From positions 1-64,000 of the forward strand of contig NZ_JABDRI010000018.1 of assembly GCF_013041805.1 (NCBI RefSeq): a DNA stretch of 64,000 nt. The letters are read 5' to 3'. Made by a program: the position numbers and the translations under genes. Positions 58,030 to 64,000 of this stretch are shown piece after piece. Source of the stretch: Lutibacter sp. GTDB lineage: Bacteria > Bacteroidota > Bacteroidia > Flavobacteriales > Flavobacteriaceae. Positions within the stretch are counted from its first letter, which is position 1. Every line of letters starts with the position of its first letter. The notes beneath the pieces are model-generated. The model searched no databases and had not been told where the DNA came from. It saw nothing but the letters and a program-made list of their open reading frames with translations.

Positions 58030-59205
58030 ATGAGTAATAATAAAGTCCAAATTTTTGACACAACCCTTAGAGATGGCGAGCAAGTCCCTGGCTGTAAGCT
58101 AAATACAGAACAAAAATTAATCATAGCAGAACGCCTTGATATCTTAGGTGTAGACGTAATTGAAGCTGGTTTCCCTGTTTCAAGTCCTGGTGATTTTACT
58201 TCGGTAGAGAAAATTTCTAAATTAGTTAAAACGGCAACGGTTTGTGGACTGACACGTGCGAATAAAAAAGATATAGAAGTTGCTGCTGCTGCATTAAAAT
58301 ATGCAAAACGACCAAGAATTCATACAGGTATAGGCACTTCAGATTCTCATATTATTTACAAATTTAATTCAACTCCTGAAAAAATTATTGAGCGTGCTGT
58401 TCAGGCAGTAGCGTATGCAAAATCATTTGTTGAAGATGTGGAATTTTATGCTGAAGATGCTGGAAGAACAGATAATGCATATTTAGCCAAAGTTTTAGAA
58501 AAAGTGATTAAAGCGGGTGCTACAGTTTTAAATATTCCTGACACAACAGGATATTGCTTACCAGATGAATATGGTGCTAAAATAAAGTACTTAAAAGAAA
58601 ACGTAAAAGGAATTGATAATGTTACTATTTCTTGTCATTGCCATAACGATTTAGGTTTGGCAACTGCTAATGCAATTGCAGGAGTACAAAATGGTGCACG
58701 ACAAATAGAATGTACAATTAACGGAATTGGTGAACGTGCTGGAAATACTTCTTTGGAAGAAGTAGTCATGATTTTAAAACAACATCCTAATTTAAATTTA
58801 GATACTGGAATAAATAGTAAGTTATTATACAGTACAAGTCAATTAGTGCAAGAAAGTATGGGAATGAAAGTTCAGCCAAACAAGGCAATTGTTGGTGAAA
58901 ATGCTTTTGCACATAGTTCTGGAATTCACCAAGATGGTGTAATTAAAAACCGTGAAACTTATGAAATTATTAATCCGTCAGATGTTGGCGTAAATGAATC
59001 TTCAATTGTTTTAACTGCAAGAAGTGGTAGAGCTGCTTTAGCTTACCGTGCTAAAAATGTAGGCTATAACTTAACCAAAATTGAATTAGATGATTTATAC
59101 CCTCAATTTTTAAAATTTGCCGATTTCCATAAACAAGTTAATGATGAGGATCTTCATCATTTAATGGAATTAAACCACGTTCATAAAACTGCTGCTAATT
59201 TCTAA
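58030..59205 (+). CDS. leuA: 2-isopropylmalate synthase, short form without regulatory domain
   Basis: First leucine-specific step: 2-oxoisovalerate plus acetyl-CoA. The 391-residue TIM-barrel protein has [14 protein letters not shown] near residue 8, metal-binding [18 protein letters not shown] near residue 201, [16 protein letters not shown] and the accessory-domain [13 protein letters not shown]. It stops where the C-terminal leucine-binding domain of E. coli LeuA (523 residues) would begin. Related homocitrate or citramalate synthases are alternatives, but the neighbouring leuB supports LeuA. Confidence 0.88.
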   Translation: MSNNKVQIFDTTLRDGEQVPGCKLNTEQKLIIAERLDILGVDVIEAGFPVSSPGDFTSVEKISKLVKTATVCGLTRANKKDIEVAAAALKYAKRPRIHTGIGTSDSHIIYKFNSTPEKIIERAVQAVAYAKSFVEDVEFYAEDAGRTDNAYLAKVLEKVIKAGATVLNIPDTTGYCLPDEYGAKIKYLKENVKGIDNVTISCHCHNDLGLATANAIAGVQNGARQIECTINGIGERAGNTSLEEVVMILKQHPNLNLDTGINSKLLYSTSQLVQESMGMKVQPNKAIVGENAFAHSSGIHQDGVIKNRETYEIINPSDVGVNESSIVLTARSGRAALAYRAKNVGYNLTKIELDDLYPQFLKFADFHKQVNDEDLHHLMELNHVHKTAANF

Positions 59206-59314
59206 AATAAAAAAATAACACTAAAAGTTAACTATTACAAAATAATTATTACTTTAACGGTTAAATTATTATGGCAAGTTCCATGTGATCTATAAACAAC
59301 CACAATTAAAACAC

Positions 59315-60430
59315 ATGAAATTAAAAATAGCTTTACTCCCTGGTGATGGAATTGGACCAGAGGTACTCCAACAAGCATTAAAAGTTTTAGATGCTATATC
59401 TGAAAAATACCACCATACTTTTGAGTTTATAACAGCTTCTATTGGAGCCATAGCTATTGAAGAATTTGGTGTTCCATTACCAGATGAAACTCTTCAAATA
59501 TGTTCTAAAGCAGATGCTATTTTGTTTGGAGCCATAGGCGATCCAAAATATGACAATAACCCAAGTGCAAAAGTTAGACCAGAGCAAGGCTTATTAAAAC
59601 TTAGAAAAAACTTAGGGCTTTTTGCAAATATTAGACCTTTAACAACATATGATTCATTAATTCATACATCTAATTTAAAAAAAGAGGTTATTAAAGGTAC
59701 TGATTTTGTGATATATAGAGAACTTACAAGCGGTATTTATTTTGGTGAAAAGAAATTGAGTGATGATGGCAACTCAGCATATGATAATTGTAGTTATACC
59801 GCAGAAGAAATTGATAGAATAGCGCATTTAGCGTTTAAGGCTGCTTCTCAAAGAAGAAAAAAATTAACATTAGTCGATAAGGCAAATGTGCTTGAAACTT
59901 CACGACTTTGGAGAAAAAGAGTACTTGAAATTTCCAAAGAATACCCAACTATTAAATTAGAATTTTTATTTGTTGATAATGCGGCTATGCAACTTATTTT
60001 AAACCCTAAACAATTTGATATTATTTTAACTGAAAATATGTTTGGCGATATTCTTTCTGATGAAGCTAGTGTAATATCAGGGTCTATTGGTTTATTAGCC
60101 TCTGCGTCTATTGGTAAACATACTGCTTTATTTGAACCTATTCACGGCTCATATCCAGAGGCGAAAGGAAAAAATATTGCAAATCCTTTAGCCGCAGTAT
60201 TATCTGCAGCAATGTTATTAGAACATTTTGATTTATTTGATGAGGCTGAAGATATTAGAAATGCTGTTGAAAAATCTATAGATTTAAATATTTCAACTCC
60301 TGATTTAAATTCAACCAATCATTTTTCTACATCAAGTGTTGGAAATTTTTTAAGAGACTTCATTTTAGACGAAGAAAATACATTTTATAATAAAAACAAT
60401 ATAGATTTAGGGCAATCAACTATTATTTAA
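59315..60430 (+). CDS. leuB: 3-isopropylmalate dehydrogenase
   Basis: NAD-dependent oxidative decarboxylation in leucine synthesis. The 371 residues have LLPGDGIGPEVLQQALKVLD, RPEQGLLKLRKNLGLFANIRP, ELTSGIYFGEKK, VDKANVLETSRLWRK and ENMFGDILSDEASVISGSIG. I chose the ATG at 59315; a GTG at 59285 is possible but adds ten residues outside the family alignment. leuC and leuD are not between leuA and leuB. Confidence 0.94.
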   Translation: MKLKIALLPGDGIGPEVLQQALKVLDAISEKYHHTFEFITASIGAIAIEEFGVPLPDETLQICSKADAILFGAIGDPKYDNNPSAKVRPEQGLLKLRKNLGLFANIRPLTTYDSLIHTSNLKKEVIKGTDFVIYRELTSGIYFGEKKLSDDGNSAYDNCSYTAEEIDRIAHLAFKAASQRRKKLTLVDKANVLETSRLWRKRVLEISKEYPTIKLEFLFVDNAAMQLILNPKQFDIILTENMFGDILSDEASVISGSIGLLASASIGKHTALFEPIHGSYPEAKGKNIANPLAAVLSAAMLLEHFDLFDEAEDIRNAVEKSIDLNISTPDLNSTNHFSTSSVGNFLRDFILDEENTFYNKNNIDLGQSTII

Positions 60431-60483
60431 CTGTTGAAATTTCAAAAATCTGAAGTAAAAAGTTTTTGTTTAGTTTTACAGCT

Positions 60484-61218
60484 ATGAAAAATACGACTAG
60501 TCTTATTGATGCTATTAATTACCGTAGATCTGTAAGAGTTTACGATGAAAACAAAGATATTGATTCTGAAATTGTAAAAAAGTGTATTCAACAAGCTACA
60601 TTGGCTCCTAATAGCAGCAATATGCAATTGTGGGAGTTTCATCACATCACTTCAGAAGAAATTTTAAAAAAATTAGCAGAAGCTTGTTTAGGTCAAAGTG
60701 CAGCAACTACTGCAAAAGAAATGGTAGTAATTGTTGTTCGTAAAGATTTATGGAAACAACGTGCAAAAGCACATCTAAATTATTTAACAACACTATTTGG
60801 TGTAAAACCTAAAAATGAATACTCAAGGCGTGAGAAATTTGCGCTAAATTATTATAAAAAAATTATGCCTTTTGTTTATGGTGAATTTTTAGGTTTGTAT
60901 GGTTACATAAAATATAGTATTTCTTGGTTAACTGGACTTTTTAGACCAAGCTACAGACAACTTCGAAAATCTGACATGAGAGTTGTTGCACATAAAAGCG
61001 CAGGATTAGCTGCACTAACTTTTATGTTGAGTATGGCTGCTGAAAATTACGATACCTGCCCAATGGAAGGAAGTGATACACTTCGCATTAAAAAAATATT
61101 AAATCTACCTATGCGCAGCGAAATTAATATGGTAATCTCATGTGGTATCCGTAAACCTGAAGGTGTTTATGGGGAACGTTTTAGAATTCCTTTTGAAAGT
61201 ATTTACAAAAAATGGTAA
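60484..61218 (+). CDS. Nitroreductase-family flavoprotein
   Basis: FMN-dependent NAD(P)H oxidoreductase of unknown substrate. The 244 residues have SLIDAINYRRSVRVYDENK at the N-terminus, ATLAPNSSNMQLWEFHHI and a C-terminal ISCGIRKPEGVYGERFRIP. A middle segment (about residues 85-155) with basic and aromatic residues is longer than in compact nitroreductases. I chose the ATG at 60484 over an upstream TTG at 60466. It lies 31 bases before cysE on the same strand. Confidence 0.85.
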   Translation: MKNTTSLIDAINYRRSVRVYDENKDIDSEIVKKCIQQATLAPNSSNMQLWEFHHITSEEILKKLAEACLGQSAATTAKEMVVIVVRKDLWKQRAKAHLNYLTTLFGVKPKNEYSRREKFALNYYKKIMPFVYGEFLGLYGYIKYSISWLTGLFRPSYRQLRKSDMRVVAHKSAGLAALTFMLSMAAENYDTCPMEGSDTLRIKKILNLPMRSEINMVISCGIRKPEGVYGERFRIPFESIYKKW

Positions 61219-61249
61219 TTAGTTTCAAAAAAAATCGTCAAACTTACAT

Positions 61250-62041
61250 ATGTCAACAAAAGAAGAAATCATACAAAAAATTATAGGGAATAAAAATAGA
61301 CCTCACTTAAATTTCAGCCTAAAACATAAAACTGAAAAATTTACAAATAATTTATTTTACACCTTATTTGATGCACAAGCATGCGTCGCTAGCAATATCA
61401 AACAATTAGAAGATGATTTTAAAGAAATCTATAAACTTGCCTGTTTAATTAAAGATGGTTCTTGTGAAACTATTTGGAATAGTTTTTTAATGAAACTTCC
61501 AACGATCTTAGAAAGTTTAAACTTAGATGCTCAAGAATTGGTAAATAATGATCCTGCTTCCAACACTATTGAAGAAGTTTATTTAGCGTATCCAGGTTTT
61601 TATGCTATTGCTATTTACCGCTTTAGCCACGAATTATTATTGCTGAAGACACCCTTAATTCCAAGACTAATGAGTGAGTATGCTCATAGTAAAACAGGAA
61701 CCGATATTCATCCAGGAGCAACCATTGGAAAATCTTTTTTTATTGACCACGCAACAGGAACAGTTATTGGTGAAACGTGCGTAATTAAAGATTATGTTAA
61801 AATTTATCAAGGAGTTACTTTAGGCGCTTTACAAGTTTCAAAAGAATTGAGAAACACAAAGAGGCATCCAACTGTTGAAAATAACGTAACCATCTATGCC
61901 AATGCTACCATTCTCGGAGGTGAAACTGTTATTGGTAAAAATTGTATTATTGGTGGGAATGTATGGATTACTAAATCAGTTCCTGAAAACTCATTAGTGT
62001 ATCATTCAACTGAAATGAAATTAAAACCGAAATTTAACTAA
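61250..62041 (+). CDS. cysE: Serine O-acetyltransferase
   Basis: Makes O-acetylserine for cysteine synthesis. The 263 residues have a helical N-terminal domain, then the left-handed beta-helix of hexapeptide repeats from about residue 150: GTDIHPGATIGKSFFIDHAT, GTVIGETCVIKDYVKIYQGV and NNVTIYANATILGGETVIG. Similar to the EpsC type. The stop overlaps the cysM start by one base (TAATG), so the enzyme and its partner are translationally coupled. Confidence 0.94.
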   Translation: MSTKEEIIQKIIGNKNRPHLNFSLKHKTEKFTNNLFYTLFDAQACVASNIKQLEDDFKEIYKLACLIKDGSCETIWNSFLMKLPTILESLNLDAQELVNNDPASNTIEEVYLAYPGFYAIAIYRFSHELLLLKTPLIPRLMSEYAHSKTGTDIHPGATIGKSFFIDHATGTVIGETCVIKDYVKIYQGVTLGALQVSKELRNTKRHPTVENNVTIYANATILGGETVIGKNCIIGGNVWITKSVPENSLVYHSTEMKLKPKFN

Positions 62042-62928
62042 TGGAATCTTACAATTTATTTAATTTTTTAGGAAATACACCTTTAGTTAAAGTTCAAAGA
62101 TTATTGGTAAAAGAAGGTGTAACCTTATTAATGAAATTAGAAGGAAACAATATAGCAGGAAGTATAAAGGATAGGCCTGCATTCAATATGATTTCTTCGG
62201 CTCTTGAAAGAAATGAAATAAAAAAAGGAGATTTTTTAATTGAGGCTACAAGTGGTAATACTGGGATTGCGCTGGCTATGATAGCTCAACAATTTGGTTT
62301 ACATATGGAATTGGTAATGCCTGAAAACTCTACAAAAGAGCGTATTCAAACTATGCAAGCTTATGGCGCAAAAGTAACATTAACCGCTGCTGAAATTGGG
62401 ATAGAAGGTGCTAGAGAATATGCAGAAAGACAAGTAATTGACAAAGGGTATTTTATGTTAAATCAGTTTGCAAATGATGACAACTGGAAAGCACATTATA
62501 AAACTACAGGCCCTGAAATTTGGCGCGATACTCATGGTAAAATAACTCATTTTACTTCAGCAATGGGAACAACAGGAACCTTAATGGGAACTTCAACTTT
62601 TTTAAAAGAAAAAAATAAAGCCATACAAATTATTGGGGTACAACCAACTGATAATTCAAAAATTCCAGGGATTAGGAAATGGCCTAAAGAATTTCTTCCA
62701 AAAATATTCAATCCTAAAAAAGTAGATGAAATTATTGAAGTAAGTGAAAAAGATGCCCGTGAAATGACTAAAAGATTAGCTAAAGAGGAAGGTGTATTTT
62801 CTGGAATGAGCGGTGGCGGCGCTGTGGCGGCTTCGTTAAAATTAGCAGAATCGCTCTCTAAAGGTATTATTGTAACAATAATCCCCGATAGAGGTGATCG
62901 TTATTTATCTTCTGATTTATTCGAATAA
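62041..62928 (+). CDS. cysM: Cysteine synthase B (O-acetylserine sulfhydrylase)
   Basis: PLP-dependent conversion of O-acetylserine and sulfide or thiosulfate to cysteine. The 295 residues have FNFLGNTPLVKVQRL, the PLP lysine in NIAGSIKDRPAFNMI near residue 41, EATSGNTGIALAMIAQQFG near residue 68 and GMSGGGAVAASLKLA. The CysM rather than CysK type is suggested by its length. Directly coupled to cysE. Confidence 0.94.
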   Translation: MESYNLFNFLGNTPLVKVQRLLVKEGVTLLMKLEGNNIAGSIKDRPAFNMISSALERNEIKKGDFLIEATSGNTGIALAMIAQQFGLHMELVMPENSTKERIQTMQAYGAKVTLTAAEIGIEGAREYAERQVIDKGYFMLNQFANDDNWKAHYKTTGPEIWRDTHGKITHFTSAMGTTGTLMGTSTFLKEKNKAIQIIGVQPTDNSKIPGIRKWPKEFLPKIFNPKKVDEIIEVSEKDAREMTKRLAKEEGVFSGMSGGGAVAASLKLAESLSKGIIVTIIPDRGDRYLSSDLFE

Positions 62929-62955
62929 AACGATATCGAAGTTAACTATATTTAA

Positions 62956-62970
62956 GATTGTTTAACAATC
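62956..62970. promoter_or_regulatory. Perfect inverted repeat over the -33 site of the aminotransferase promoter
   Basis: GATTGTT-T-AACAATC, 7-1-7, at 62956-62970. It contains the TTG at 62958-62960 and has no T-run after it, so it reads as a protein-binding site rather than a terminator. Confidence 0.45.
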
Positions 62971-62988
62971 ACTTTTATTGTATTTTTG
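62958..62988 (+). promoter_or_regulatory. Promoter for the DegT-family gene
   Basis: TTG (62958-62960), a 20-base spacer and TATTTTTG (62981-62988), 25 bases before the ATG. Confidence 0.7.
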
Positions 62989-63013
62989 ATGTTCTATTAT
63001 ATAATTACTTCGC

Positions 63014-64000
63014 ATGAAAAAAATACAAATGGTTGACCTACTTGGTCAATATGATAAAATACAAGAACAAGTTGATTCAAAAATATTAGAAGTTGTAAAA
63101 TCTGGAGCCTATATAAATGGTCCTGAAGTTCATAACTTTCAAAAAGAATTAGAAAATTACTTAGGTGTAAAAAACGTTATTCCTTGTGCTAACGGGACTG
63201 ATGCACTTCAAATTGCAATGATGGGACTAGGTTTAAAACCTGGTGATGAAGTAATTACAGTAGATTTTACTTTTGCTGCTACTGTTGAAGTGATTGCTTT
63301 ATTACAATTAACTCCTGTTTTAGTTGATGTTGAAAAAGATACATTCAACATGAATATTGAAGCTCTAAAAAAAGCCATTACTCCAAAAACTAAGGCAATT
63401 GTTCCTGTTCACCTATTTGGTCAATGTGCAAATATGGAAGCTATTTTAGAAGTGGCAAATAAGCACAACTTATTTGTAATTGAAGATACCGCACAAGCGA
63501 TTGGAGCAAGCTACACATTTAAAAATGGGACTAAAAAGAAAGCTGGAACTATAGGAAATGTTGGTACTACATCATTTTTCCCTTCAAAAAATTTAGGTTG
63601 TTACGGTGATGGTGGTGCAATTTTTACAAATGATGATGAATTAGCTCACACTTTAAGAGGAATGGTTAATCATGGAATGTATAAACGTTATTACCACGAT
63701 GTAGTTGGTGTAAACTCTCGCTTAGACAGTATTCAAGCTGCAATTTTAAATCTTAAATTACCTCATTTAGATGCTTATTGTGATGCTCGAAGGAAAGCGG
63801 CACGATATTATAACAATGCATTTAAAAATGAACAAAATATTGTAACTCCTAAAATGGGTAATGGTTGTAATTTTATTTGTGATACCTGTGATTGCCATGT
63901 ATTTCATCAATATACCATACAAGTATTAAATGGAAAACGTAACGAGCTACATCAACATTTGTTAGATAACGGTATTCCTAATGCAATCTATTATCCAGTA
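63014..64000 (+). CDS. DegT/DnrJ/EryC1/StrS-family sugar aminotransferase (partial)
   Basis: PLP-dependent transamination of a nucleotide-linked ketosugar, usually for polysaccharide or O-antigen sugars. 329 codons are present and the frame is open at the window edge. Motifs are GAYINGPEVHNFQKEL, NVIPCANGTDALQIAMMGLG, VDFTFAATVEVIALL, VIEDTAQAIGASY and the PLP lysine in TTSFFPSKNLGCYGDGGAIF near residue 196. Near residue 285-298 it has a Cys-rich stretch, CNFICDTCDC, just before the conserved HVFHQYTIQV. The sugar substrate cannot be named; the genes beyond the edge would show whether a polysaccharide cluster begins here. Confidence 0.9.
   Translation, partial: MKKIQMVDLLGQYDKIQEQVDSKILEVVKSGAYINGPEVHNFQKELENYLGVKNVIPCANGTDALQIAMMGLGLKPGDEVITVDFTFAATVEVIALLQLTPVLVDVEKDTFNMNIEALKKAITPKTKAIVPVHLFGQCANMEAILEVANKHNLFVIEDTAQAIGASYTFKNGTKKKAGTIGNVGTTSFFPSKNLGCYGDGGAIFTNDDELAHTLRGMVNHGMYKRYYHDVVGVNSRLDSIQAAILNLKLPHLDAYCDARRKAARYYNNAFKNEQNIVTPKMGNGCNFICDTCDCHVFHQYTIQVLNGKRNELHQHLLDNGIPNAIYYPV

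Noticed and set aside
60442-60645. Minus-strand ORF over the start of the nitroreductase
   Set aside because: Antisense shadow of a well-supported gene.
1-64000. Mobile elements, prophage, CRISPR arrays, known riboswitches
   Set aside because: No transposase, integrase, phage gene, regularly spaced repeat array or recognisable riboswitch or T-box leader was seen on either strand.

Overview
The window is AT-rich chromosomal DNA from a member of the Bacteroidota, most likely the family Flavobacteriaceae. The evidence is the gene set and order (PorT/SprT next to a lipidated TamA-like protein, a short primary sigma factor, a FtsZ with a very long tail, N-acylornithine carbamoyltransferase in the arginine operon, AccD without zinc cysteines), almost no Shine-Dalgarno sequences, and repeated matches to the Bacteroidota promoter pattern TTG-N19/20-TAnnTTTG. 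I cannot fix the genus. I see no insertion sequence, prophage, integron or CRISPR array. The window reads as ordinary core chromosome, and its novelty lies in small regulatory elements.

Layout. 1-1364: end of a penicillin-binding protein 2 gene and rodA (cell elongation). 1440-3350: rpsT, tRNA-Glu and proS on the minus strand. 3456-5994: a repeat-rich lipoprotein followed by a FadL-type porin. 6101-8452: Nfu iron-sulfur scaffold, menaquinone methyltransferase and the type IX secretion protein PorT. 8460-13884: an rRNA/tRNA 2'-O-methyltransferase, TamL-like outer-membrane assembly protein, class II aldolase and AccD. 13931-21672: an unknown lipoprotein, rpsO-pnp, an ECF sigma / 65-residue protein / MscS set, primary sigma factor, rpe and a CBS-domain protein. 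21825-22357: tRNA-Arg and yqeY.

22480-37812 is a thirteen-gene division and cell wall (dcw) cluster read on the minus strand: mraZ-rsmH-ftsL-ftsI-murE-mraY-murD-ftsW-murG-murC-ftsQ-ftsA-ftsZ. Three MraZ boxes at exact 10-bp spacing lie directly upstream of mraZ. murF, murB and ddl are absent. 38022-40089 holds an alpha/beta hydrolase, engB and a pseudouridine synthase.

40129-63000 is an amino-acid biosynthesis block. The arginine operon (GNAT acyltransferase-argG-argC-proC-argD-argF'-argB-argE-argH) probably runs through N-succinylated intermediates. The branched-chain operon (ilvD-ilvB-ilvN-ilvC-ilvA) is separated from leuA-leuB by a conserved helical protein of unknown function. cysE-cysM follow, and the window ends inside a DegT-family sugar aminotransferase.

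The most interesting observations are two unannotated 21-residue leader ORFs. One, ahead of ilvD, is rich in Ile and Val and is followed by a strong intrinsic terminator. The other, ahead of the arginine operon, ends in an Arg-rich run and is followed by a weaker hairpin. Together they suggest ribosome-mediated attenuation of both pathways. An arginine leader peptide of this kind is the best candidate here for something undescribed.
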